This document shows, in pieces, positions 48,677-57,855 of a stretch of 64,000 bases of DNA (within the stretch, counting starts at the first letter, position 1; each line of letters opens with the position of its first letter). The DNA is from Nitrosophilus labii (GTDB taxonomy: Bacteria; Campylobacterota; Campylobacteria; Campylobacterales; Nitratiruptoraceae), in the NCBI RefSeq assembly GCF_014466985.1, contig NZ_AP022826.1, forward strand, positions 310,001 through 374,000. Reading direction: 5' to 3'. The notes under the pieces are model-generated. The model worked only from the letters and a program-made list of their open reading frames with translations. It was not told the DNA's origin and ran no database searches. Both the position numbers and the translations under genes were made by a program.

Positions 48677-49647
48677 ATAATACCTCTATCGTTTAATATT
48701 GTATCTACTCTTTTTACCCACATTGATGTAATAAACCAAAAAGGAGATTCTAAAAAGTCTCTATACTCTTTGGATAAGATATATAATCTATTTTCGTCAA
48801 AAGCCAATTTTTCTATCAACGCCCAATAGTTAAACTCATAAGCTATAGACCAGATATCCTCGTCTATTCTGGAGTTTGGCAGTCTATAATGAAAAGCCGG
48901 TCTTGGGGTTATTTTTTCATTTGGTAGTTTTTTTTTGACCTCTTTATCTAAATAAGCAAAAAGAGGAAGCATATCCAAAGCTCTGTTTCTTGTCGGATTG
49001 AATCGGATATAATCATCTATCAACTTTTTAAAATCAGGTGTGTAGTTTGAAGCCATTACTAAAAGAATATACTCTTTATCAAATGGCTCTATAAACCATG
49101 AGAGTTTCCTTGTTAAGTCTATATTGTCCTTCTCTTTTATCCAATCATATAAGATCAAAAAAGCTCTAAAAATATTTAGAATATGTTTTAGTTCCAATGA
49201 TGGAGTCTCTATGTTTATATGAAGGCCAAAGGCGTAAAAAGCGGAAGATTTCGTACCCAAAGCGCCTCTTCCTTTTAGTTTTTCTCTTAGATAATCTATC
49301 TCATCTAATCTATCAAAGGGTATAGGGGGAGTTACTATTTCGTATGGTATAAAGATTTCCGATACAAAAAAGAGAAGATCTTCAAAGAATTTTTTATCAC
49401 CATTTTTTTTGTTTTTTTCATAATCTTGTAAAAGTTTGCTATCTATGTAAATCTTAAAATCTCCAAATAGAGTCTCTTTGACTATTAACGAGTGCTCTTG
49501 CTCGTACTGTGCTCTTCCTCCAAAAAGTTCAATGATTGTTGCGGCACTTTGAGTGGGGGTTAGGCCGCTAAACTCAATCTCAAATCCAGCTTTTCTTATT
49601 TTGCCTTCTTGATTTTTTAAAAGCGGAGGAAGAGAGAAACCATCCAT
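48673..49647 (-). CDS. Putative amidoligase (glutamine synthetase fold)
   Basis: A 324-residue protein of the amidoligase_2 family: KAGFEIEFSGLTP supplies the metal-binding Glu-x-Glu, EIVTPPIPFDRL is the second acidic strand, and AFGLHINIETPS carries the HxN/HIN block. Such enzymes form amide bonds between unknown small molecules or peptides using ATP. It is coupled to the C26 hydrolase downstream (4 nt overlap) and to a small Cys-bearing protein upstream (1 nt). Confidence 0.8.
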   Translation of the reverse strand: MDGFSLPPLLKNQEGKIRKAGFEIEFSGLTPTQSAATIIELFGGRAQYEQEHSLIVKETLFGDFKIYIDSKLLQDYEKNKKNGDKKFFEDLLFFVSEIFIPYEIVTPPIPFDRLDEIDYLREKLKGRGALGTKSSAFYAFGLHINIETPSLELKHILNIFRAFLILYDWIKEKDNIDLTRKLSWFIEPFDKEYILLVMASNYTPDFKKLIDDYIRFNPTRNRALDMLPLFAYLDKEVKKKLPNEKITPRPAFHYRLPNSRIDEDIWSIAYEFNYWALIEKLAFDENRLYILSKEYRDFLESPFWFITSMWVKRVDTILNDRGII

Positions 49648-49877
49648 TATATCTCTTTAGGAGATGAAAGCTCAACCATTATTTTCATAACATTTCCCTC
49701 CTCAACAGCGTAAAATCTATGTTTTTTACACCAGTTAGCGTTTGCGTGGTTAGCGAGTCTCAAAGCTTCAAACTCGGCCTCTTTTTTATCTTTAAATGTT
49801 TTGTTTAGCCATTTTTCTTTTAGTGTTTCATCTTTTTTGGCACATCCGCACATCATTTGCATCTGGATTTTATACAT
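49647..49877 (-). CDS. Small conserved-looking protein with CGC and Cys-Lys-Lys-His motifs
   Basis: A 76-residue soluble protein, MYKIQMQMMCGCAKK at the N-terminus and NWCKKHRFYAVEEG in the second half. The three cysteines and one histidine could bind a metal, or the segment could be a substrate for the amidoligase. The gene overlaps both crcB and the amidoligase by one base, so it is an obligate member of the transcription unit. I do not recognise a named family. Confidence 0.6.
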   Translation of the reverse strand: MYKIQMQMMCGCAKKDETLKEKWLNKTFKDKKEAEFEALRLANHANANWCKKHRFYAVEEGNVMKIMVELSSPKEI

Positions 49878-50263
49878 TATAAACCTCCATAAATTTTTTT
49901 AAAAACTATTATACCCATTATTGTTGCTCCAAGCGATAAAATTACGTTTAAAGTTATGTTTATAAGAGCTCTATAATAGAGTGAATTTTGAAGCATGGTT
50001 ACTGTTTCATAGCTAAATGTTGAAAATGTTGTTAAAGCTCCTAAAAAACCGGTAACAAGCAGAGCTTTTTGAGTTGGGTTTATTACATTTTCGAAGTAAA
50101 CTATCAAAAAACCTATTAAGAAACTACCGATAACGTTTACGCTTAAAGTACCGAAAGGAAAAAATGAAGAGCTTAATTTTTGAATGAAACTTGAGATTAA
50201 AAATCTGCTTATTGCTCCAAAAAAACCGCCGACTCCTACGGCAATTATCAAACTTATATTCAT
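49877..50263 (-). CDS. crcB: Fluoride channel CrcB/FluC
   Basis: Small membrane channel of 128 residues with four hydrophobic segments: VGGFFGAISRFLISS at the N-terminus, GTLSVNVIGSFLIGFL with the conserved Asn, and GFLGALTTFSTFSYET with the Phe/Thr-Ser track of Fluc channels. It exports fluoride as a dimer. It heads the minus-strand run into the amidoligase genes; a foldback element separates it from the DUF190 gene. Confidence 0.93.
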   Translation of the reverse strand: MNISLIIAVGVGGFFGAISRFLISSFIQKLSSSFFPFGTLSVNVIGSFLIGFLIVYFENVINPTQKALLVTGFLGALTTFSTFSYETVTMLQNSLYYRALINITLNVILSLGATIMGIIVFKKIYGGL

Positions 50264-50348
50264 TATTTACCTCGTAATTTAAAATCCGGGATAATTTGAG
50301 TGAGTAACAAAATCTTACTTCACACCTTTTCCCTTATTCCCAATTCCT

Positions 50349-50533
50349 AATTGAGTACTCTGAAAAATTAAGAAATTTCACTCAAGCGAGTTACAATTTT
50401 TCCTAACGGATTGCTTGAAAATTTTATTAAAAAGTGCTAAACAAGCGCACTTTTTTAGCCTTTTGGCGAACATAAAATTTTCAAGCTAAAATTACAAAGC
50501 TTTCGCTCAATTTTGATTTTCCAGAGAGTTCAA
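50349..50533. mobile_element. 187-bp-class foldback element, copy A
   Basis: A 185-bp long imperfect hairpin. It has terminal inverted repeats around CTCTGAAAAATTA, nested pairs GCTTGAAAATTTTAT / ATAAAATTTTCAAGC, and the core AAAAAGTGC-TAAACAAGC-GCACTTTTTT. Flanked by the direct repeat TTCCT (50344-50348 and 50534-50538), inside a heptamer tract. It separates DUF190 from crcB. No ORF. Confidence 0.8.
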
Positions 50534-50543
50534 TTCCTAATTA

Positions 50544-50891
50544 CTAATAATCAAATTTCTGATGTTTATAACTTATTACTTCCGTATCTGATAGCGTTAC
50601 CAAACCTTCTTTAACCATGAGATCTACAACTCTTAAAAAACTCATGATTTTATCTTCTTTATCGATTATCTCTATGACTATAGGTAGTTTTTGGCTAAGA
50701 CTCCATACCGAAAACGAACTTATCTCAGAGTGAGCACCCATTCCGGCAACTCCTTTGAAGACGGTTGCACCGGCAATACCGTTTTCCTTTGCGGCAGATA
50801 AAATAGCTTCCCAAAGAGGTTTTTCATCGTAAGTGTCGTTATTGTCTATATAGATTCTTAAAATCTTTCTTGGTCCTAGATAGCGCTTCAT
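50544..50891 (-). CDS. DUF190 family protein
   Basis: A 115-residue PII-like ferredoxin-fold protein: LRIYIDNNDTYDEKPLWEAI, GIAGATVFKGVAGMGAHSEI and LPIVIEIIDKEDKIM. DUF190 genes are commonly next to crcB and may regulate fluoride export. Here the two are on the same strand but separated by foldback copy A. Confidence 0.88.
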   Translation of the reverse strand: MKRYLGPRKILRIYIDNNDTYDEKPLWEAILSAAKENGIAGATVFKGVAGMGAHSEISSFSVWSLSQKLPIVIEIIDKEDKIMSFLRVVDLMVKEGLVTLSDTEVISYKHQKFDY

Positions 50892-50912
50892 AGGTTTCCT
50901 TTTTTTGCTCTA

Positions 50913-51902
50913 CTATCCAATATCACATTTTATCTCAAATATGGCTCTATTTACTTTTTCCATCTTTTTAGCGGTGATCTCTTTTGCCTTTTCGTTTCCT
51001 TTTTTTATGATGTTGTCTATCTCTTCGTTGCTTAAAGAGGCTCTTTTTTCTCTAATGGGTTCCAATACTTTTTCTATCGATTGGGCGCACCATTTTTTAC
51101 ACTCAACGCAGCCAATAGTTGCGCTTTTACAACCATCTTCCACTTTTTTGACTATCTCTTCGTTGCTGAAAGCTTTGTGATAGTCGTAAATGAGACACAC
51201 TTCGGGATCTCCTGGATCTGTTCTTTTGACTCTTTGAGGATCTGTTTTTGCACCTCTTAGTTTTTGCCAAACCTCATCTTTTGAATCGTTTAAAAATATG
51301 GCGTTATTGTAACTTTTGCTCATTTTTCTACCGTCCAATCCCAAAAGACGCGAAGTTGAACTTAAGAGCTCTTTTGGTTCAGTGAAAATTTCGCACTCGA
51401 AAAGATGATGAAAACGTCTAACAATTTCTCTAGCTATCTCTAGATGAGGTCTTTGGTCTTCGCCTATGGGGACTCTATTTGCGTCATAGAGTATGATATC
51501 CGCCGTTTGCAAAACGGGATAAGTTAAAAAACCGGCGGTGTGGATTTCTTTATTTTTCATCTGCTGAAGTTGATCTTTGTAGGTAGGGTTTCTCTCAAGC
51601 CAGCCAAGAGGTGTTATCATATTTAGTATTACGTATAGTTCGGCATGCTCTTTGATGCTGCTTTGTATAAAGATGGTTGAACTATTTGGATCAATACCCG
51701 AAGCCACCCAATCTTTGACGAGTTCTAAACTAAGCGACTTTAGGTTTAGTTTATCTTCGTAACTTGTAGATAATGCGTGCCAATCTGCAACGAAAAAGAA
51801 ACATTCGTTTTCTTTTTGTAGCTCTATCCAGTTTTTCAAAACACCTAGATAGTGTCCTAAATGAAGTTTGCCTGTTGGCCTCATACCGCTTACAATTCGC
51901 AT
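50913..51902 (-). CDS. trpS: Tryptophanyl-tRNA synthetase
   Basis: Class I synthetase of 329 residues: RIVSGMRPTGKLHLGHYLG contains the HIGH-type motif, FFVADWHAL follows, and GRKMSKSYNN is the KMSKS loop. DPGDPEVCLIYDYHKAF and CVECKKWCAQS are usual TrpRS regions. Stands at the 3' side of der across a repeat-filled gap. Confidence 0.96.
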   Translation of the reverse strand: MRIVSGMRPTGKLHLGHYLGVLKNWIELQKENECFFFVADWHALSTSYEDKLNLKSLSLELVKDWVASGIDPNSSTIFIQSSIKEHAELYVILNMITPLGWLERNPTYKDQLQQMKNKEIHTAGFLTYPVLQTADIILYDANRVPIGEDQRPHLEIAREIVRRFHHLFECEIFTEPKELLSSTSRLLGLDGRKMSKSYNNAIFLNDSKDEVWQKLRGAKTDPQRVKRTDPGDPEVCLIYDYHKAFSNEEIVKKVEDGCKSATIGCVECKKWCAQSIEKVLEPIREKRASLSNEEIDNIIKKGNEKAKEITAKKMEKVNRAIFEIKCDIG

Positions 51903-51914
51903 TTTTCTCCTTTT

Positions 51915-52131
51915 TTATTAGTATGGGTGTGGGTGTTTGAATTTCGTAATCCGTAATACCTAATTCTCAAATCATGAATCGTAACATTTTCTTCCATACC
52001 ATTAACCATCAACCATGAACCAAAAATCCTAATTTCCAATATACCAAATATACTAATATACTAATAATATACTAAATTCCTCTCACTTAAAACTTGAAAC
52101 TTTACCGCTTCACTACTTATCGCCTTACCTC
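51915..52131. repeat. Repeat-filled gap between der and trpS
   Basis: Contains several tandem word families in succession: ATTCGTAATCC-like, TTAACCA-TCAACCA-TGAACCA (about 52002-52022), TATACTAA units (about 52038-52075) and ACTTGAAACTTT. No gene. Confidence 0.75.
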
Positions 52132-53514
52132 CTAATCATCATCCAATATCTCCTCCCTCTCTCCTCTTTTCCTTGGACTTAAAATAACCGGGCTTCCTTC
52201 TAAGTCGAAATTTTCTCTTAGTTTATTTATAAGATATCTTTTATAACTAAAATGGAGTCCTTCGGGTCTATTCATAATAAGAGCAATTTTAGGCGGTTTT
52301 GTTTCATATTGAGTGGCAAAGAGGATATTTACCACCTTTGAGTAGTATGCCGGTATAGCGTGGCGTTGGGTAGCCTCTTTTATAATTTTGTTTAGTTGTG
52401 ACGTAGGTAACCACTGAGAGTAGTTTTTATAGACTCTAAGTATTAGATCGTATATTTTGTCCACTCTTTTTCTCGTTTTTGCCGAAACGGTTATTATAGG
52501 AGCAAAACTTAAAAACTTAAATCTATCTCTAACCTCTTTAACCGCCTCTTCGTAACTCATCTTAGCCTTGTCCCATTTGTTTAAAACGATAATGCAGCCT
52601 AGTTTATACTTATCTACAAGTCCCGCGATCTTTTCGTCTTGTTCGGCAAAGCCTTCGCTAGCGTCTAAAACTACCAAAGCTATGTCAGCGCGCTCAAGCA
52701 TCTTTTGGGTTCTGTTTAGCGCGTATTTTTCTATGCCTACAATCTTGCCTCTTCTTCTAATACCCGCAGTGTCTATAAAAGTGATAAGTTTATCTCTATA
52801 TAGATACGTCTCATCTACTACGTCTATGGTTGTTCCCGCAATATCGCTTACGATTGATCGTTCCTCTTTCAAAAGAGCATTCAGTAAAGAGCTTTTTCCC
52901 ACGTTGACTCTTCCTATAATTGCGACTCTGATTTCGTTTGAATCCTCCTCTTTTTTGTTAATTTCAAACTCTTCTAAAAAAGATTCGATATCTAACTCTT
53001 CATCCTCTTGGATATTTAAACTCTCTTCGTTGGGTATTTTGCTCTCTATCCACTCAAGCAGTTTTTTAACTTTTCTATTGTGGGAAACGGAGATTGGAAA
53101 TATGTTTTTAGTTCCGAAACTGTAATATTCCCAGACGTTTTCTTCTAGTTTGTCGTTGTCTATCTTGTTTATGACCAAAGCTATATCTTTATCAAGTTTT
53201 TGAAGCTCGAAAAATAGTTTTCTATCCTCTTCATCGGGAAGCTCTTTCCCGTCAACCATATAAAGGATTATGTCCGCCTCTTTTGCGGTCTGCAAGGATT
53301 TTTCTTTAACTTTGTTAAAAAGCTCGTCTCTGTCTTCAAGCCCGCCGGTATCTATTAGCTCTATCTCCTTTTCTCCCAAATTGGCTATCTTTTTTTTTAT
53401 ATCTCGCGTTGTTCCGGCTACTTCCGAGGTTATGGCGTCACGCTGTTTTAAGATTCTGTTAAAAAGCGAACTTTTGCCCACATTTGGTTTTCCTAAAATT
53501 ACTACTTTTTTCAT
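52132..53514 (-). CDS. der: Ribosome-assembly GTPase Der (EngA)
   Basis: Two tandem GTPase domains plus a KH-like domain, 460 residues, needed for 50S assembly. G1 of domain one is VILGKPNVGKSSLFNR at residues 5-20, of domain two AIIGRVNVGKSSLLNA near 199; DTGG and DTAGIRRRG are the G3 motifs and NKID/NKWD the G4 motifs. The KH-like region is after about residue 365. Its start codon overlaps the stop of the four-helix gene (ATGA). Confidence 0.96.
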   Translation of the reverse strand: MKKVVILGKPNVGKSSLFNRILKQRDAITSEVAGTTRDIKKKIANLGEKEIELIDTGGLEDRDELFNKVKEKSLQTAKEADIILYMVDGKELPDEEDRKLFFELQKLDKDIALVINKIDNDKLEENVWEYYSFGTKNIFPISVSHNRKVKKLLEWIESKIPNEESLNIQEDEELDIESFLEEFEINKKEEDSNEIRVAIIGRVNVGKSSLLNALLKEERSIVSDIAGTTIDVVDETYLYRDKLITFIDTAGIRRRGKIVGIEKYALNRTQKMLERADIALVVLDASEGFAEQDEKIAGLVDKYKLGCIIVLNKWDKAKMSYEEAVKEVRDRFKFLSFAPIITVSAKTRKRVDKIYDLILRVYKNYSQWLPTSQLNKIIKEATQRHAIPAYYSKVVNILFATQYETKPPKIALIMNRPEGLHFSYKRYLINKLRENFDLEGSPVILSPRKRGEREEILDDD

Positions 53515-53915
53515 TGCTCCTCTTTTTGGTGTGAGTGTGAGTGTGGGTGGATGTAAGTGAGAGATTTTATTAGATTATAAAGCATTTTACTAATTTTATC
53601 TGTTTCTTTTATTAAAAAATTATAATTTTCTTTTGTAATATATCCAATATCTTTTGATAATCTAAGAAAATATTTCAATTCACCAGCAGAGCCTCGTGCA
53701 ATTCCTACAAATTGTTTAAACTCTTTTTTATTTATTCTGTGTGAGCCTTCCATTAAATTTGCTCCTATAGAACTTGCAGATCTCCTTAGTTGGCTTGTTA
53801 TACCATATTTTTCATATTCTGGAAAATAATTTGTAATCTCATATATTTTTATTGTTAATTTATGTGCTATTTTAAAAACTTCCAAACCTTCTGCACTTTT
53901 TATCTCATTATTCAT
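53511..53915 (-). CDS. Four-helix-bundle protein (23S rRNA IVS / Avd-like), copy 4
   Basis: A 134-residue family member: LEVFKIAHKLTIKIYEITNY, SQLRRSASSIGANLMEGSHR and GIARGSAGELKYFLRLSKDIGYI. The last 13 residues (HPHSHSHQKEEQ region) are encoded by the GTGAGT tract, so the repeat has been taken into the frame. It ends with ATGA overlapping the essential der gene. Tracts flank both ends. Confidence 0.87.
   Translation of the reverse strand: MNNEIKSAEGLEVFKIAHKLTIKIYEITNYFPEYEKYGITSQLRRSASSIGANLMEGSHRINKKEFKQFVGIARGSAGELKYFLRLSKDIGYITKENYNFLIKETDKISKMLYNLIKSLTYIHPHSHSHQKEEQ
53526..53556. repeat. GTGAGT tract at the 3' end of four-helix copy 4
   Basis: Units GTGTGAGTGTGAGTGTGGGTGG on the + strand at about 53530-53551, translated on the complement as a His-Pro-His-Ser-His-Ser tail. 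Confidence 0.8.
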
Positions 53916-53927
53916 ATTATATCACCT

Positions 53928-53985
53928 TTAACACACACCCACACCCACACTAACATCCACACCCACACTGTTCACCCACACTATT
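53928..53985. repeat. CACACCC tract between mscS and four-helix copy 4
   Basis: ACACACCCACACCCACACTA, then ACATCCACACCCACACTG and TTCACCCACACTA. It is the complement-strand form of the GTGAGT tract on the other side of the four-helix gene, so the two tracts are in inverted orientation. Confidence 0.8.
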
Positions 53986-55957
53986 TTACAATTTTCTCAA
54001 CATATATAGATTGGCTAGGAAAGGCAAACTCAGCTCCGGCACTTTCCACTATATCCATAATTTTTAGATTTACATCCTCTTTGATTTCAAGATATTTTTG
54101 CCAGTTAGCCGTATTTGTAAAACAGTAGATGAATATGCTTAGACTGCTATCTTGAAACTCATCGAAATTAACAAGCATAGTCGCTTTTTTATCGATTCTT
54201 GGATGGGATTTTAACATATTTCTTATATTTTTGAGAATTTCGTCCATCTGCTCTTTTGTTGTGGAGTAGGTTAGTCCAACTCTCATTTTGATTCTTCTTA
54301 TATCTCTTCTTGAAAAGTTTTCGATAGGATTGTTTGCCACTATCTGGTTGGGAACCGTAACGAGAGATTTTTCGAAAGTTCTTACCTTTATGGTTCTAAG
54401 ACCTATATCCTCTACCGTTCCTTCCACATCTTGAACTTTTATCCAGTCATCTATCTTAAGCGATTTATCGGCTAGTATGGTTAGTCCTCCAAAAAGATTG
54501 GCCGCCGTATCTTTGGCAGCTAAAGCAAATGCAAGACCTCCAAGTCCCAAGGAGGCTATAAAGGCGCTTACGTTTATGTTCCACTCTTGTAAAACTGCCA
54601 CAAGACCAACCGAAAAGATGAATATCTTAAGTGTTTTTATAAAAAAGTTTCCAATTTCACGATACAACTCTTTTCCAAATTTTTTAGCGAAATTGAAGAT
54701 GGTCTTTTCAAGGACGCTAACGGCGTCAAAAAATAGCCAAAATATAGCGACGATAACCATCGAACGGACTATCTTGTCAACCGTTTCGCTATCTATATCC
54801 ATTACCTTTACTGAAAGGTAAAAGCCTACGATTATAAAGGCAAATTTTAAAGGTTCAGTTACGATTGCCAAAACTTTGTCGTCTAATGAAGATTTCGTTT
54901 TTTCGGACATCTTTTTAAGAATCTTTAAAACAATAAGGACAAAAAGTTTTCTTAAAAAGAGAAATAGTAAAAATATCCCTATACCGGCTACGATTTTATA
55001 AAGGGGGATATTAAAAAATCTGTTTTGAGTTAGAAAAAACATAGCATTTTCTTTTAGTTGATATATATACGTAGTGGTTTTTCCTAACCTTGATTCGATA
55101 AAAATATTTAGAGCTTCGTTGAGGGCATCCTTAATATCTACGTTTTTAGATGAAAACTTGGAGGCGGTCTCTAATATGTCGATTTTAAGTTGAAATACTT
55201 TTTCGCTTTTTTGCTTTAATGCTTTAAAAAAAAGGAGAAGTTGCGATTTTATCTCTTTTTTTATATAGCTATCTTTGAGATTTGTTAATCTTTGAATCTC
55301 TTTTTCAAGGTTTTCAACATACCTTTTTTTATCAAGTATTCTCCATCTCTCTTTTTCTATCTCTAACTTTTTTATCTTTTTATCTATCTGTAATATTTTT
55401 TTTTGCAGCTCTTTTACGCTTTTATTGTTATTTGTAGTTTTAAACTCGATTTTTGGCAAGTATTTTAACAGCTGTTTTAACCAAACCTCGTAAAGTGTCT
55501 CTACCTTTTCGATATCTTTTTTTATTTTGTCGTATTTTTTATAGTAATAGGCGTACTCAAGCTGCAAAGTTAAAAGGTTGGTTGCGTTGGAGTCTAGTTT
55601 AGAGATATCCTCTTCTATATCGCTTAGTTGCTCTTTGAGTTGTGATAGACTCTTTTTATACCTTTTTGCTTCGGCTATTTTTTCAACGATTGTAAAAAAC
55701 GTATCTATAAAATTTTTTTGGTTACTTACTTTATAGTTGTATATATCAAAACTTTTAATACCCTCTTTTTTAATATTTAATATCTTTACGATAAGAGTTT
55801 TTTGCAAGGCGGTTTCCGGGTTATCGGAAGTTTTTAACGACTTTAGAATATTTTTGTAGATAGCGCTGGTGTTATTGTCCTTTAAAAGAGTAGTGTTAAG
55901 GTCGGCCGCTTTTATAAACGTTATAAGAAGAGATATTATTAAAAAAATCTTTTTCAA
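53981..55957 (-). CDS. MscS-family mechanosensitive channel with long periplasmic N-terminus
   Basis: A 658-residue inner-membrane protein. A signal peptide (MKKIFLIISLLITFIKA) precedes a coiled-coil-rich periplasmic region (about 90-260), then membrane segments from about 320. The pore-lining TM3 block is SLGLGGLAFALAAKDTAANL, followed by FGGLTILADKSLKIDDWIKV and the beta domain with GTVEDIGLRTIKVRTFEKSL. It is the MscK/YbdG-like long class. It releases solutes at high membrane tension. Confidence 0.88.
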   Translation of the reverse strand: MKKIFLIISLLITFIKAADLNTTLLKDNNTSAIYKNILKSLKTSDNPETALQKTLIVKILNIKKEGIKSFDIYNYKVSNQKNFIDTFFTIVEKIAEAKRYKKSLSQLKEQLSDIEEDISKLDSNATNLLTLQLEYAYYYKKYDKIKKDIEKVETLYEVWLKQLLKYLPKIEFKTTNNNKSVKELQKKILQIDKKIKKLEIEKERWRILDKKRYVENLEKEIQRLTNLKDSYIKKEIKSQLLLFFKALKQKSEKVFQLKIDILETASKFSSKNVDIKDALNEALNIFIESRLGKTTTYIYQLKENAMFFLTQNRFFNIPLYKIVAGIGIFLLFLFLRKLFVLIVLKILKKMSEKTKSSLDDKVLAIVTEPLKFAFIIVGFYLSVKVMDIDSETVDKIVRSMVIVAIFWLFFDAVSVLEKTIFNFAKKFGKELYREIGNFFIKTLKIFIFSVGLVAVLQEWNINVSAFIASLGLGGLAFALAAKDTAANLFGGLTILADKSLKIDDWIKVQDVEGTVEDIGLRTIKVRTFEKSLVTVPNQIVANNPIENFSRRDIRRIKMRVGLTYSTTKEQMDEILKNIRNMLKSHPRIDKKATMLVNFDEFQDSSLSIFIYCFTNTANWQKYLEIKEDVNLKIMDIVESAGAEFAFPSQSIYVEKIVK

Positions 55958-56035
55958 CTAACTACCTTTTTGAAAGTATAAAGTATTATATAATTTTGTG
56001 CTATTTTAACACAGATGAATTGATAAAGGTTTTAT

Positions 56036-56779
56036 ATGAGAGCTTTAGCGTTAGGTTTTTTTCTGATTTTTACTCTCTATTCTCAAACAATTGAAGCAAA
56101 ATATAGAGTAACTTACGGTATTTTGGGCAAAGTTGGATACTCAGTCGCCACATTTACGAAAAACAAAGATAGATACGTTATAAAAGTAAAGGCTAAAGCT
56201 ACCGGTCTGGCTAAAATTTTAAGCCGAGGAAGAGAAGAGGAGTATATAAGCGAAGGCGTAGTCCAAAAGGGGATTTTGATACCAAAGGTTTATAAAAAGG
56301 TTCGAAAAAATGCATCTAAAAAAAGTATAAAAGTCTATAGATTTGATCATGAAAAAAAGAGGATTTTCGTTCATACAAAAAGATATAAAAGCGGTAAATT
56401 AGAGAGTAAACACGATGAAATTTTGCAATACTACGCAAAAGATGATATTTTAAGCCTCTATTTTAACCTAAAAAAGTATTTTATTAACGGCAAAAAACAT
56501 CTTGTATTTTTTGCGGTGGGAGGAAATAGAAAAGATGGAAAGGTTGATGTTTACTTACCGGAAGGAAAAGAGCTGAAAAAACTAAAATCTCTTTTTGGTA
56601 ACGAAAAAGGTCTCTATATGGACGTTGTTATACATCAAAAGATTTTTGCCTCTAAAGAGGGAAGGCTTCATATAGTTATGGATGAGAAGAGTGGAGTCGC
56701 TAAAAAAGCTCTTTTAAAAGATGTGATATTTTTTGGGGATATTGTTGGAAAATTGGATAAATTAAAGATTAAATATTAG
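56036..56779 (+). CDS. DUF3108-family exported protein
   Basis: A 247-residue protein with a signal peptide (MRALALGFFLIFTLYSQTIEA). The mature part is beta-rich and strongly basic, opening KYRVTYGILGKVGYSVAT; the pattern of KVKAKATGLAKILSRGREE and the later VYLPEGKELKK fits DUF3108. Periplasmic or outer membrane-associated. Function unknown. Confidence 0.7.
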   Translation: MRALALGFFLIFTLYSQTIEAKYRVTYGILGKVGYSVATFTKNKDRYVIKVKAKATGLAKILSRGREEEYISEGVVQKGILIPKVYKKVRKNASKKSIKVYRFDHEKKRIFVHTKRYKSGKLESKHDEILQYYAKDDILSLYFNLKKYFINGKKHLVFFAVGGNRKDGKVDVYLPEGKELKKLKSLFGNEKGLYMDVVIHQKIFASKEGRLHIVMDEKSGVAKKALLKDVIFFGDIVGKLDKLKIKY

Positions 56780-56945
56780 TGTATTGGTATATTAGTATAT
56801 TTGGTATATTGGAAATTAGGATTTTTGGTTGAGTGGTTGAGTGGTTGAGTAGTAAATTAACACACCCACACTTACACCCCTTTAGCCTTCATTTTTTGAA
56901 TCGTAAATCGTGGTAAGGGGATAAGGGGGTAAGGGGATTGCTTGC
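56778..56945. repeat. Repeat-filled gap between DUF3108 and EamA genes
   Basis: Successive tracts: TATATTGG-type (56780-56812), three GGTTGAGT octamers (about 56828-56851), CACACCC (56862-56879), and AAGGGGAT octamers (about 56914-56938). No gene. Confidence 0.75.
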
Positions 56946-56971
56946 ACTACACTACTATATAAAGGAGGAGG

Positions 56972-57853
56972 GTGATAAAAAGAGTAGAAATCGGTATTTG
57001 GTATATGCTTTTTGCCTCGCTTTTGTTTGCTGGAATGGGAGTGTTTGCCAAACTGTTGAGTCAAAACTTGCCCTCTTTGGAGGTCGTTTTTTTTAGAAAC
57101 CTATTTGGCGTTATACTTATAAGCGCTACGCTTTTTGCAAAACCTATGAGGCATAAAGGCGGGAGGCCTTGGCTACTTCTTTTTAGAGGTTTGATGGGTT
57201 TTTTGGCACTTTTGTGTTTTTTTTACGATATAGCGCATATTCCTTTGGGAGAAGCTATGACTTACTCTAAAACTTCTCCTATATTTACAGCGCTTTTTGC
57301 TTTTTTGTTTTTAAAAGAAGCTCTAGGTAAAAGGGGTTGGTTTGCGCTTTTTATAGGTTTTGTCGGAATCGTTTTTATAACAGATCCCTTTCATACCCCT
57401 TTTGATAAATACGACATTTTAGGGATTTTAAGCGGTGTTGGAGCCGCTTTGGCTTACACGAGCGTAAAAGAGTTAAAAAAGTATTACGATACTAGGGCCA
57501 TAGTTCTTTCTTTTATGGTGGTAGGAAGTGTCGGGCCTCTTATATTGATGGGTGTTTCAAGATTTGTAAAAGTTGAAGAGCTCGATTTTATGTTGGCCGA
57601 ATTTGTAATGCCCGAGGGTGAGATGTGGGTATATATTTTCTTTATGGGGCTTTTGGCTACTTTGGCACAAGTATATATGACAAAGGCTTACGGCGCTAGT
57701 AAAGCGGGAGTCGTAGGGACTATAAGCTATTCTAATATACTTTTTTCCATCGCTTTAGGGATAGTTTTTTTAAACGATCCTTTTCCTGAAACTATCAAGA
57801 TTTTGGGTATAATCTTAATAGTGATTAGTGGAATTTTGGTAGCTAGGAGATAA
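56972..57853 (+). CDS. DMT-superfamily (EamA) transporter
   Basis: A 293-residue membrane protein with ten predicted helices in two EamA repeats: WYMLFASLLFAGMGVFAKLL, PLGEAMTYSKTSPIFTALFA in the first and GSVGPLILMGVSRF, AYGASKAGVVGTISYSNILF in the second. GTG start with AAAGGAG four bases ahead. Exporter of unknown metabolite. The downstream Uma2 gene begins three bases after its stop. Confidence 0.87.
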   Translation: MIKRVEIGIWYMLFASLLFAGMGVFAKLLSQNLPSLEVVFFRNLFGVILISATLFAKPMRHKGGRPWLLLFRGLMGFLALLCFFYDIAHIPLGEAMTYSKTSPIFTALFAFLFLKEALGKRGWFALFIGFVGIVFITDPFHTPFDKYDILGILSGVGAALAYTSVKELKKYYDTRAIVLSFMVVGSVGPLILMGVSRFVKVEELDFMLAEFVMPEGEMWVYIFFMGLLATLAQVYMTKAYGASKAGVVGTISYSNILFSIALGIVFLNDPFPETIKILGIILIVISGILVARR

Positions 57854-57855
57854 TA

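Noticed and set aside
50277-50543. Fluoride riboswitch upstream of crcB
   Set aside because: The region is occupied by the foldback element and a heptamer tract; the conserved fluoride riboswitch pattern was not visible.
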